From: Capsicum annuum
Lineage: Eukaryota > Streptophyta > Magnoliopsida > Solanales > Solanaceae
NCBI RefSeq assembly: GCF_002878395.1
Contig: NW_025842141.1
Span: 543,171 to 607,170, forward strand
Direction of reading: 5' to 3'
DNA: 64,000 nt
The position numbers and the translations under genes are program-made. Positions 10,428-21,905 of the stretch are shown here, one piece after another. The stretch's first letter is position 1. The number at the start of each line of letters is the position of its first letter. The notes beneath the pieces are model-generated. The model was not told the DNA's origin. It did not search any database and worked only from the letters and a program-made list of their open reading frames with translations.

Positions 10428-11583
10428 CATATTTATACGTCTAATCGCCATAACTTACCCATATTTTAGCTAAGTTTTGAGGATAAAATACATAATTCTT
10501 GCACTTTGTCTATTTTTAGTTAAGTGAGCTGACCTATGTGATTAGCATGCTTTTCAGGTACTAATGAGGAAGATTACAACACTTTGGGGACCTATGAATA
10601 GCAAAGGAAACTTCACATAAAAGGAAAGCAGCTTTCGGACTGAATGTGATATATGGAAACTTTTTCCTGGGCAAACTCAATATTTTTAAATAGTTAAGGA
10701 TGTAGTAGCAATTTATTAGAGAAGGATGTTATTAAAAGCCTTATGGCTGAATTTTTAGGGATTATTCATTATTCTATATTATTTCAAAAAGGAGAAAAAG
10801 TGGTTTAGCTTGAGGAGAAAGAGAGAAATATTTTTCTCTCTTATTTTTGCTATTCATCTTCTCCTCTAAGATCGTTCTAAGTTTTGTTATGTTGAATATT
10901 TCTATTGTGATTTCCATTTTATTCATGAGTAGCTAAGTTTATTTTTTAGGGTTATGGAAACCTTGTAGTATACTCTCTATTGCTATGGGTTTTTGAATTT
11001 ATGATGTGTTAAATTACTTATATCATTACTCTCTTCGTTATGATTGAATTCTCGTGGTTACAAAATAGGGAATGTGCCATTATAGCAATAACTTGTTCGA
11101 TAGAAAAGTTACTGTTTGGAAAAGCGAGTAGTGATAAGAAAATAGGGTTTCCAACCTCTATTTTACACGTTAATGCCTTAGCAGGATTAACTACTTGGTT
11201 TTGAGAGAACTAAGGTGAATAAATCCTTGATGGTTGAGAAACACTTGGATTTAGAATTAGAATGCATATCTCTATAAGTGCATGCATGTATAAATCCTTA
11301 TTACTCATAGTTAATAGAGAAGTAAAAGCTACAAGGTGGACATAACCCTAACTTGTCATTCTCTGTGATCAAATATTAATACACATATTGCTTCATTGTT
11401 ATATTGTAACTATCATTTCAAATTTAAACCAAAATCCCCCATTCAGGAACCTCTGACCAACGGTCCAGTAACAACTACAATACTTAGTAACACAGTATTC
11501 CCTGTGGGATTCGACACCCAACCTGGTTGGGTTCTATTTTTGACAGCGACCGCTTACTCTCTCGTAAGAGAGGTGTAATTTGG
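10428..11583 (-). mobile_element. J' : minus-strand copy of the J solo-LTR family
   Basis: This is the reverse complement of J (26309-27552). Its plus-strand start TGATGTTGGGC corresponds to J's end, and its right side corresponds to J's start (TTGACAGCGACCGCTTACTCTC). The last few bases of J's start are missing at the junction with K. No coding sequence is visible. Confidence 0.65.
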
Positions 11584-11631
11584 TTGTCAATATATAACCC
11601 AACTAGGCTGGGGTCGAATCCCACAGGGAAT
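11497..11631. repeat. Head-to-head inverted repeat at the J'/K junction
   Basis: Arms 11497-11544 and 11586-11631 are imperfect reverse complements of about 46 bases around a 41-base centre. Both carry the block GTCGAATCCCACAGGGAAT. The palindrome arises because two members of one LTR superfamily abut in opposite orientation. Confidence 0.75.
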
Positions 11632-13031
11632 ATGGTGTGAACTTAAGTTGTTTGCAATTTAATCAACTGATAGTTGGATGTTTCCTAAAATGGGGATTTT
11701 GGAGATTAGCCAATAATTGTTGGTCACTTTTGTTTCAGTGTTTGTAATCAAGATTTTATGGAAAACCAGAATTATGTTCACTATGGGTTTTAGTATTTGA
11801 CAGATGCTAAAAGTGATTCAAGATTGTCATAGTAGGTAGGACAACAGATTATATTTATCAAAGTTATGCCTAAATGTCTCTCGACCTACTTAAGCATTTA
11901 ATTACCTAATCCTCTTGGATTTAGGAAATTTATATTTACTAACTAGACTTCATCTCAGGTTAATCAACGTTGTTACAGCGTCAATTATTAAATGGAATTT
12001 TAGTGTTTCCAAGTCCCTGTCAATAATTCACTTCCTACTATATTTGATTTCTTATCTCAAGTAGGTGGTGCTATCTATCGTTTGCAACCAATAGACAATA
12101 ATTAAAATCTCGAAAGTATCAAGGATTCCTACTACCTTTAGAATCTTAAACACATAGCATCTTACCAAGACTTAACCCATAGATCCAATAATTTGAGTTA
12201 AAGAGATTTAGCCACTCATAATGTAATAAGCAAAACAACTAGATGTATTCATAATTTGAAATATGGACTTACCACAAGAAGAATAGTAACTAGTGATTCT
12301 TGGTTTAGATCACAATAGAAATTCCAAAATATTGATGAAAATATCTTCAAAGTTAATTATTTTTCAAGCCAAGAAACTAGAGAGAAAAATAACGAAATAT
12401 GTGTGTCCCAAAGCAGGTTTGGAATCGTTTTAGAAAACCCTAAACTATGCTTTAAATAGTTCACCCTAATTATATCAACAAAATCACCAAGTTCAGTAAT
12501 TTCTCGGATTAGATGATGACATTCATGACACCTTATCAGGAGTCTGACGACTTATCAAAAATATCTTCAGCTCCTTCTTTAGTTTTAGCACTTCCTGCTT
12601 AAGGCTGACGATGAAACCTGATGACTTATCAACTTTTTGATGACTTATCATAGATGTCGTCAATTATTCACTTCAGTTCTCATGTTCTGCCTTAGGCTAA
12701 CGACAAACCTGACGTCTTATCACACTTATGATGGCCTATCACCAAATGTCGTCGCAACTTTCAGTTGTGGTCTATTCTCTGTTTAAGGCTAATAGCGATT
12801 CTGATAGCTTATCATAAGGCTGATGACTTATCAAGAATGTCGTCAGCCATACTTCTCTTCTATTTGCTTCAGATTTCAACTCTTTTGCTTTCGTCCTTGG
12901 TGGTTCTCTTGCATCTTGGCTTCTACTACAAAATCAAAGATAAAACAATCAAAAATAACAAAAGTTGCTTAAGACTTTGCAATTATTCTCAGTTAAAAAC
13001 CTCAAATGTTTTAGCATCTGCTCACACATCA
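11584..13031 (+). mobile_element. K : LTR-like element related to J
   Basis: It begins at the equivalent of J position 47 (TTGTCAATATATAACCC) and shares GGGTCGAATCCCACAGGG and AATATGGTG, then diverges from J. It ends CACATCA at 13031, after which D's LTR resumes (AGTTCTGGGGTATG). It contains the TGATGACTTATCA cluster at 12545-12833. The ORF at 12765-13046 runs across the boundary and is not convincing. Confidence 0.5.
12545..12833. repeat. Dispersed TGAYGACTTATCA motif cluster
   Basis: Close variants of this 13-mer occur near 12545, 12619, 12638, 12709, 12729, 12802 and 12821, mixed with AATGTCGTCA and AAGGCTRACGA words. The motif is itself a loose palindrome (TGAT...ATCA). Its place near the LTR-like end resembles other LTR repeat clusters here. 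Confidence 0.55.
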
Positions 13032-14409
13032 AGTTCTGGGGTATGAAACCGTAGTAACTTACCTGACTCGGTGATAAATACTACTCCCTTAAGTTAGCTA
13101 TGATCATCTCATGGAAATCCACTTTAAAATAATCTCATGGTTCATAAAGAACCCAATTGTAAAATCTGTGATCTGATTTAGTAAAGTGGATTTCAAAGCT
13201 ACTATGACTATCAAGGTCAGAACTTTCTCAATAATCTCAAAATACTCAATTCATGGGTGCTTATAACATAGTAAAATTCTTACAATTACAATCTCAAGTA
13301 GGGCTTAATTACCCATAATTTAATCTTAGGTTAAGACGTATCAAAATTCATACTCGATATCATAAAGATTCATAAATCACATAGAAATTTGGAAATTTTT
13401 TAGCTAAATGCATTATAATCTCAACATACTCATGTACTTCAATTTCTAAAACATTGAAACCATCATAATCTCAAGAAATAATAACATAGAGTATAAACCC
13501 ATACTTCAATTTCATAGGGAAACACATAAAATCAAATAGCTTTCATAATAAAAACTATTTTTGGGCACAAGAATGAAAGGATTGTTCTTGTTCAAACCCC
13601 ACATACCTTGAATTAGAAGTTTTGGATGAGCTCTAGATTTTGGGACTATATTCATACTCTTGAATAAGGGTTCTTAAAGCCTTTGACATGGGAACCTTGA
13701 ATCTTGACTCAATTTAGAAAATCTATGGTGAACCCTTGAGATTCTTGGAATAGGATTTGGATACTTAGGGTTTTTGGTTGAGGGAAATCTTGAGAAAAAT
13801 TCATATGACGCTTGTAGTGACCATATTTCTGATGTTTGTACGGTTTAATAGGCTTGAAAAAAGCCCAAAGTGCCCTTTTTAACTTCTGTACAAATCTGGA
13901 AAAATTGAATTGGAAACCCAACTTTTTGGGCACCGCGACGCCCCACTATTGCGGTGGCTTACTTGAAATTGACAAATGGGAATCTGGGAGTCAACACGAT
14001 GCGAAGCCATTGCGTTGTCCCACTGTTGGGATGTGGAACTTCAGCACGACCCATCACAATTGTGCTAGGCCACTAGAAATTGACTATTGGGAAATTAGGG
14101 TCCTCCGAGATGTGCCACTATCGCGGAGTTCCACTGGAATTTGACAATTTTTAAATGGACCCTCTCTGCGATGTGCCAAACACTAAAATGATGGTGGTTT
14201 ATTACTAGAACTTAAATTAGCCATAACTTATTGCTAGGTCATCGGATTTGGGTGGATCTTATATAGTTTGAAAGCTAATTAAATTTCTCACATGATAAAA
14301 TGTCGAAATTAGGGAAACTCTATATGGTTTAAACGTTACTCACTTATGAAGTCATTCCTTAATCTTCTAGAGACGAAATTAGGCTTAAGGAAAAGTTTGG
14401 GGTATTACA

Positions 14410-14425
14410 ATATCTTCCCCTTGGG
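14410..14425 (-). other. Polypurine tract of D
   Basis: On the minus strand CCCAAGGGGAAGATAT lies directly before the LTR start TGTAATACC. It confirms D's orientation and the LTR boundary at 14409. Confidence 0.7.
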
Positions 14426-14639
14426 AACATTCGTCCTCGAATGTCGCTAACTAGGCTAAGGATACGGAGAAAACTGAGTATGCACAGCTAAAAAAACTTG
14501 CTAAACTGACTCTACATCATTCTAAACTCTAGAATATCTCGGAGAATGCATGTACTTATATTAAGAATAGATATATAGCTGAAACTTTAATTGGAAAAGG
14601 GGATGAATTAAGGAAGAATAGTACTATTGACTTGATCTG

Positions 14640-17600
14640 AACTTGCGGAGAAGAGGTGCGGGTACTTGGATCGCATATTTGCCTCGACTTTCCAAGTAGT
14701 ACCCTCAACTGATTGGTTTTTCCACAACACTTTGACCAAGGGAACCTATTTGTTCCTCAGTCTACGGATCTGGTGATCTAGAATCTCAACTGGAATCTCT
14801 TTAAACAAAAGGCTAGTTGGGATATCTGGGCTCTCTGAAGGATCCACTACAATGGAATCACCAATGTGCTTCTTAAGCGTGGAGACATGAAAAATAGGAT
14901 GCACAACTGACAACTCTATGGGTAACTTAATCTCATAGGCTACTTTCCCCATAAGACTTAGGATTCTATAAGGGCCCACATACCGAGGACTAAGCTTCCC
15001 CTACTTGAAAAACCTTTCCACCCTTTTCATGGGCAAAATTTTCAGATACACCAAATCATTAACTTAAAACTTAAGGTCTCTTCTTCTTATATTTGCATAT
15101 GACTTTTGATGACTCTGAGCTGTCTTCAACCTTTCTCTAATCGACTTCACTTTCCCCATAGACTCAAACACTGCATTAGGTCTAACCAAAGCAGATTCAC
15201 CTATTTCAAACTAACCTATAGGTGATCTACACCTTTTCTTATACAAAGCCTCAAATGGTGCCATCTTGATGCTAGCATGGTAACTATTGTTATAGGCAAA
15301 CTCAATCAGTGGTAAATACTCATCCCAACTACCCTTGAAATCAAGAGCACATGCCCTCAACATATCCTCTAAGGTTTGGATGGTCCTCTCAGTCTGACCT
15401 TCTGTCTGCGGATAAAAAGTGGAACTTAAATGCACTTGGGTACCAAGACCTCTCTGAAAAGCTTTCCAAAATTGGGAGGTAAACTGAGTACCCCTATATG
15501 AGATGATTGACAAGGGGACTTCATGCAATTTGACTAACTCTCGAATATATAATCTAACATAATCCTCAGCTATATAAAATATATGCACAGGCAAGAAATG
15601 CGTTGTCTTAGTTAGCCTATCTACCACAACCCAGATAGAATCATGATGACGACGTGAAAGAGGTAAACCAGTCACAAAATCCGTATTCACCTCTTTCCAC
15701 TTCAAAGTGGGTATACCAAACTCTTGCATCACACCACCAGGACTTTGGTGCTCTACCTTAATCTGTTGGTAGGCTTTACACTTCTCCATAAACTTTGCTA
15801 TATCTTTCTTTATGCGACTCCACTAATAGATTTCCCAAAAGTTGCGGTACATCTTGGTGGCACCGAGATGAATGGAATACCGTGTTCTATGCATTTCAAC
15901 CATAATTCTCTGCCTCAGATCATCAACACAAGGAACACACAATCTACCCTGTAATCTCAACACACCATCTCCCACTAGGGAGAAAACCTCTACCTTTTGG
16001 TCCTTAACTGACTCCTTCAGTCTGACCAAACTGGGATCCTTATCTTGCTTCTTCTTTACTTTCGAAACTAAAGAGGATTCAAAACTACTCTGAACCAAAC
16101 TATTCCCCTCAGCATAATCAAGCAACCTAACGCCCAGTCTAGCCAAACGATGCACCTCACGACCTAACTCTTTCTTATCTTCCTATACATAAGTAACACT
16201 ACCCATAGACATCTTGCTAAAGGCATTCACCACTACATTAGCCTTGCTCGAGTGATATACCACAATCATATTATAATTATTTAGCAACTCTAACCATCTC
16301 TTCTATCTAAAATTTAACTCGCTATGAGTAAACATATACTTCAGGCTCTTGTGATCAGTAAACACATCAACATGAACACCATAAAGATAGTGTTGCCATA
16401 TTTTCAAAGAAAAGACCACAACTCCTAACTCAAGATCGTGGGTTAGTTAATTCTTTTTATGCGGCTTCAACTGTCTAGAGGCATAAGCTATAACCTTACC
16501 CTTTTACATCAAAACACAACCCAAGCCAACTTTAGAGGCATCGTAATAAACCACAAAACCATCCATACTATCAGGCAAAGTCAACACCAGGGTTGAAGTG
16601 AGTCGAGTATTCAACTCTTGAAAACTTTTCTCACAAGAATCTAACTAAAGGAACTTAACTTTTTTCTTGGTCAATCGGGTCATGGGAGACACAATAGATG
16701 AGAAACCTTCAAAAAACGGCAGTAATAGCCAACTAAACCCAAGAAACTCCTAATGTCGGAAGGAGAGATAGGTCTAGAGTAATTTTTCACAGCTTCTGTC
16801 TTTTGGGGATTGACTCCAACGGCTTTGGCTTAAATAATATGACCTAAAAAAGCTACGGACCTTAGCTAAAACTCACACTTGCTAAATTTGGCAAACAATT
16901 GATGATCTCTAAGATTTTGCAAAACAATTCTAAGATGATCTGCATGGTCATTCTAAGTACTGCTTGAACACTCGATTCATGAGGTCCATGAGGGCCACTG
17001 GAGCATTGATTAGCCCAAAAGACATGACTAAAAACTCAAAGTGTACATAACGGGTTCGTAAGGCTATCTTTAGGATATCACACTCCCTTACTTTATGTTG
17101 ATGATAGTCGAATCTAAGGTCTATCTTTGAGAAATAACTTGCACATTGCAATTGATCAACTAGGTCATCAATTCTAGGAAGAGGGTACTTATTCTTGACT
17201 GTGATCTTATTAAGATGGCGATAGTCAATATACATATGCAAAGAACCATCTTTCTTCTACACAAACAAGACAGGTGCGCCCCAAGGCGAAACACTGAGAC
17301 TTATGAAACCTTTATCTAGAAGATCTTTGATTTGTTCTTTTAACTCCTTAAGATCTACGGGTGCCATATGGTATGAAGGAATAGAAATAGGTTGTGTGTT
17401 AGGAAGAAGGTCAATCCCAAATTCTATCTCTCTATCGGGAGGTACCCCTGGGAGATATTCTGGAAAAACATTAGGAAACTCATTAACAATGTTGACTGAC
17501 TAAATAGTTGGAGTCTCAAACTTAGTATCTTTAACTCTAACTAAATGATAGATGCAACCTTTGGATATTAGCTTTCTATCTTTGAGATGGGATATAAAAT

Positions 17601-17990
17601 AACTCTTAGGAGATACAGAATTTTTGGACCACTCAAAAATAGGCTCATCTGGAAACTGGAACATAACCATGCGGGTATGATAGTCTATAGATGCATAACA
17701 AGAATAAAGCCAGTCATACCCAGAATAAGATCAAAATAGACCATATCAAACTCTATCAAATCAGCAAATATGACTCTATAAAGAACAGTAACATGGAACT
17801 TTTTATACACTTCCTTAGCAACAACAGACTCACCTACTAGAGTAAAAACTAAGAAAGGCTCAGGAATCTTTTTGGGACTCATTTCAAAGTTCACAGCAAC
17901 TAATGGGATCACATAAGAGAAACTTGACCCATGGTCTAATAACACATACACATCAAACAAAAGACATGAAGTATACCTGTAACAACATTA
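14640..17990 (-). pseudogene. Pol pseudogene of D (PR-RT-RNaseH-IN-chromodomain)
   Basis: Read right to left. Protease: LDHGSSFSYVIP near 17925-17960. [23 protein letters not shown] through [12 protein letters not shown] to [10 protein letters not shown] (16948-17241). RNase H at about 16200-16600. IN zinc domain 15823-16155 and IN core 15211-15789. GPY/F region (YVGPYRIL) and chromodomain (VEILDHQIRRLRNK) at 14640-14990. Defects: the RT catalytic FIDD block is deleted after FKQYLE with a frame change; the second catalytic Asp of IN is Tyr (IISYRGTQF); a zinc-domain Cys is Tyr (CKAYQQ); several stops are present. No enzyme can be functional. Confidence 0.88.
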
Positions 17991-18009
17991 GGAGAATCCT
18001 TCTGCTCCT

Positions 18010-19207
18010 GACAGGATAGTAAAGCATACAATCAGTTTTAGCACTGACCGCCACTGGTACTAGATGAAGCGCCCTAAAAAGGATCTAGACGGGCTAAAGG
18101 AGCTGGTGCACTGGTAGTCTACGTCTGAGGTCGGACATCTCTATTTCCCTACCTAGTATGTAGGTACTCTCTAAGTCTATGGCCCATCTTTTCACAACCA
18201 AAACAACCCCTCTAATCAGCCAAGTACTCACCGGGATGGTCCCTACCACACTTACTACATGGAGGATAATGAGGTCTATTACTTACAGTGTTCTGGGATC
18301 TAGACATAAAAGGCCTATTCCCTTGCTCCTGTCTGTTTTTGGGTGTGGGAGCACTATCTGATAAAGGCGCTGGAATAGACGAACGACTCTGAAACTCTGG
18401 ACGGTTCCCTCCATGGAATCTACTCTGACCATGCTCATACTGCTCTGATCTAGCCCACTTATTTTCTCTTACTCTGTCCCTCTTCCTTATCTTATCTGCT
18501 TTAATTTGCTGGGCATGCATCAACAGCCTAGCAAGATCCATATCCCTATTGAGCGTAGCAGTCTTACACTCTTTCAACACCAGTCTAGATACTCTAGTCA
18601 TGAACTTACTCATACTAGCTCAGGTGTTAGAAATCAAATTCGGAGCATACTTAGCTAGCTGGTTGAACTTAAGACAATACTCTTTAGTAGTCATGGAGCC
18701 CTATCTCAAGTTTATAAACTCCTCAATCTTTGATTCCCACATCTCAAGTAGGAAGAACTTATCCAAGAATGTATTCTGCAATACCCGCCAAGTGATAGGG
18801 GCAGAATCTTCCCCTTTATCCTTCCTCCATACAACAACCCAGTCATAAGCAATGTCCTTCAACCTATAAGATGCTAGCTTAACATTTTCTTCCTAAAAAA
18901 TATGCATCACTTGTTTGATCTTTCTTACCTTCTTGAGATACAACTGTGGGTCCTCACCTACCTTAGACCCATAGAACTCTGGTAGATTCATTCTCATAAA
19001 ATCATGGATCCTAGTAGTGGCTAAATCACCTCCTTTCTAATATGGAACTGCAGCTTGGTTATTGGCCTGAACATTAACGGTGACTGCTTGGGCTAATGCT
19101 TGAAAGGCAACTTAAAACTCAGCATGAGACACAGTCTCATTCAAGGGATCAACAGGCTGGGCTTGCTCATTATTGTTTCTGTGGGCATTCGCTTTTCGGG
19201 GAGGCAT
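18010..19207 (-). pseudogene. Gag pseudogene of D
   Basis: The start is MPPRKANAHRNN at 19207 on the minus strand, followed by EQAQPVDPLNE. The capsid region runs leftward to MSKFMTRVSRLVLKECKTA (18556-18613), then a basic Gln/Arg-rich stretch. Two knuckle-like motifs, CSKCGRDHPGEY and CFGCEKMGHRLREY, both end in Tyr instead of Cys. Internal stops are present. It would form the RNA-packaging particle in an intact relative. Confidence 0.82.
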
Positions 19208-19400
19208 TTTTTTAAATAACAGAGCATGAGCCAATAGCTGAGAGAGACAACTATAAACACGATAGATTCTGAAAAAAAGGGATGACTTTTTCCTAAAATA
19301 TCTTGTAGCCTCTTACTCATAGATGTGGCATGCTACACACCAATGGTCAAGAATCTATGTAACGCGGTTTGTCAGACTCCCTAGGACTCCTTAAACCTTA

Positions 19401-19417
19401 GGCTTTGATACCAAGTT
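19401..19417 (-). other. Primer binding site of D
   Basis: Minus strand: LTR end GGCGTTACA, then AACTTGGTATCAAAGCC. It matches the initiator tRNA-Met complement with one change. Confidence 0.75.
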
Positions 19418-21900
19418 TGTAACGCCCCAAAATCTCATCCCGAGATGTCACATTGTGCTTAAGGCTACTAGTAGCCCTAAGCTAACCCTTTGAGACTACT
19501 ATTACATCTAACACTTACCTTAAGATGGATAATTAAGCAATAACGCCGTATCACATCAAATTTGAATTGAAATAACGAGAAAACATATTTTGAATATCAA
19601 ATACTAAAAATTCAGAAACACAATTGATAGTCTAGTCTGACAAAGCCTCTATACTCAAACTGGAAAGCCATTAGGATAGACCCCCAACTGACTGGAATTG
19701 GTCTAAAAGTAATACTCAAAACACTATTAAAGAAGGAAAACTACAGATATAGGTCGTCAAACTATGAGGACTCACCAAGGATAAAGATGTAGATGAGGTG
19801 CCCAGAGATCACTTTTGCTGCTGGGGTTGAGCACCTAAACCTACATTATGAGATAATGTAGCACACAGACGTATATGTGGATCAGTACTTTGAGGATTTA
19901 CTGAGTATATGGGGGTATATCAAATAATTAAACAATAATGTCATCAATCTTTATAGAAATCATGCATGCTGATATAACTGACTCACATAGCTTGACTAAC
20001 TCAAAATTATCATACATTATGAATAATGGAACACCTAGTATAAATCTCGTGAGTCAATATACTTGTTTCAGAAACCTGTAGTTTTAGTGCCTTCTCAAAA
20101 CATATAGACTAAGTGATCCAATTCTCACCTCTGCATCTGGAAGTTAAGACTGTAACTTTAAAACTGAAATCTAAAGTAAAAATAATATTCGGATAAGTCT
20201 GTGAGGCTTTACATTTAGGGAACAATAACTCATCTCAAAGGAATATACTTTGCTTTAGGAACTGATCATTTACTCTTACTAGTAGGAAAAAAATACTCTC
20301 TTTAAGAATTTTTTTTATATATTTTAAGAAAACTACTCTGAAAATCTTACTATTAGGGAAAAATACTCAAAAGCTGATTATTTAGTTTTACTAGTAGGGA
20401 GGTTCTCTTAACCGACATACACCATGCGAGCTACATGGATTCCAACATTTTGTTATCCTAAGGAAGAAACCTCACGTTGGGGAGAGGAGTCATAATCTTG
20501 CCAGGGATTATAACCTCAACTCAGTGATTACTATCTCGGCCTCAGGCCCATAAATCTCAATCCTATGGTGGCACGTAGTTCTAGGGTATAAAACCATAGT
20601 AACTTACCCGACTCGGTGCTAACTACTAATCCCTTAAGTTAGCTACGCTCATATCATGGAAATCCACTTTAAAATAATCTCATGGTTCATAAATAACCCA
20701 ACTATAAAATCTGTGATCTCATTTAGTAAAGTGGATTTCAATGCTACTATGACCATCAAGGTCAAAACTTTCTCAATAATCTCAAAATACTCAATTCATG
20801 GGTGCTTATAGCCCCAAAATTCTTAAAATTACAATCTCAAGTACTGATTAATGACCCATAATTCAATCTCAGGTTAAGACGTACCAAAATTCATACTCTA
20901 TATCATAAAGATTCATAAATCATATAGAAATCTAGAATTTTTTTTAGCAAAATGCATTATAATCTCAACATACTCATGTACTTCAATTTCTAAAACATTG
21001 AAACCATCATAATCTCAAGAAATAATAACATAGGGTATAAACCCATACATCAATTTCATAGGGAAACATCTAAAATCAAATAGCTTTCGTAATAAAAATC
21101 TAGTTTTGGGCACATGAACGAAAGGATTATTCTTGTTCAAACCCCACATACCTTGAATTAGAAGCTTTGGATCAACTCTAGCTTTTAGAACTCTATTCGT
21201 ACTCTTGAATGAGGGTTCTTGAAGCCTCTGACTTAGGAACCTTGAACTTGACTCAATTTAGAAAATATATAGTGAACCCTTGAGATTCTTGGAAGAGGAT
21301 TTTGATGCTTAGGGTTTTTGGTAGAGGGAAATATTGAGAAAAATCTCATATGACGCTTGTAGTGACCTTAATTCTGATGTTTGTTTGGTTTAAGAGGATT
21401 GTAAAAAGTTCAAAGTGCCTTTTGTTAACTTCTGTACGAAACTAAAAAATTTAACTGAAAATTGACAAATGGGAATTTGGGAGTCACCACGACGTGAAGC
21501 CATCGCATTGTCCCATTGGTTGAAACTTAGAACTTCAGCCGAAGCATCACAATCGCGCTAGGCCACTGAAAATTAACTATTGGGAAATTGGGGTCCTCCA
21601 TGACGCTCCACTATTGTAGAGTTCTACTAAAATTTAAAAATTGTTAAATAGACCCTCTCCGTGATGCGCCAAACACTAAAATGATGGTGGTTTATGACTA
21701 GAATTTAAATTAGCCATAACTTCTTGTCCGGTTATCGGATTTGGACGGATCTTATATCGTTGGAAAGATAATTAAATTTCCCACATGATAAAAATCAAAA
21801 TTAGGAAAACTCTATATGGTTTAAACATTACTCACTTAGGAAGTCATTCCTTAACCTTCTAAAGAGAAATTAGGCTTAAGGAAAAGTTAAGGGTATTACA
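19418..21900 (-). repeat. Element D 5' LTR (intact)
   Basis: 2483 bp, minus strand, from TGTAATACCC at 21900 to GGCGTTACA at 19418. A GC-rich motif cluster lies at 21480-21670 (LTR positions about 230-420). The donor AAG|GTATGT is at about 21146-21154, with a hairpin at 21112-21136 (arms ACATGAA and TTCTTGT, one mismatch). Loop and stem match the 3' LTR copy. Confidence 0.87.
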
Positions 21901-21905
21901 AGTAA

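Larger units (their letters stand above)
9944..14409 (-). repeat. Element D 3' LTR, interrupted and rearranged
   Basis: The parts 13032-14409 and 9944-10155 match the two ends of the intact LTR at 19418-21900. Between them lie a piece of gag (10172-10427), a minus-strand LTR-like element (10428-11583) and a plus-strand one (11584-13031). About 0.9 kb of LTR is missing, so this is not a clean nested insertion. A donor-hairpin pair is kept at 13567-13607, with arms ACAAGAA and TTCTTGT. Confidence 0.7.
9944..21900 (-). mobile_element. Element D: minus-strand chromovirus with disrupted 3' LTR
   Basis: On the minus strand the order is 5' LTR (21900-19418), primer site, gag, PR, RT, RNase H, IN with chromodomain, polypurine tract, then 3' LTR (14409-9944). 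TSD copies are GGTAA (9939-9943) and AGTAA (21901-21905), 4/5 identical. The intact LTR is 2483 bp and its bounds fit TGTAATACC...GGCGTTACA. The 3' LTR keeps only its two ends around foreign DNA. D lies inside A's LTR and is therefore younger than A. Confidence 0.85.

Noticed and set aside
13836..14144. 102-codon plus-strand ORF
   Set aside because: It runs antisense through the GC-rich cluster of D's 3' LTR; no protein features.
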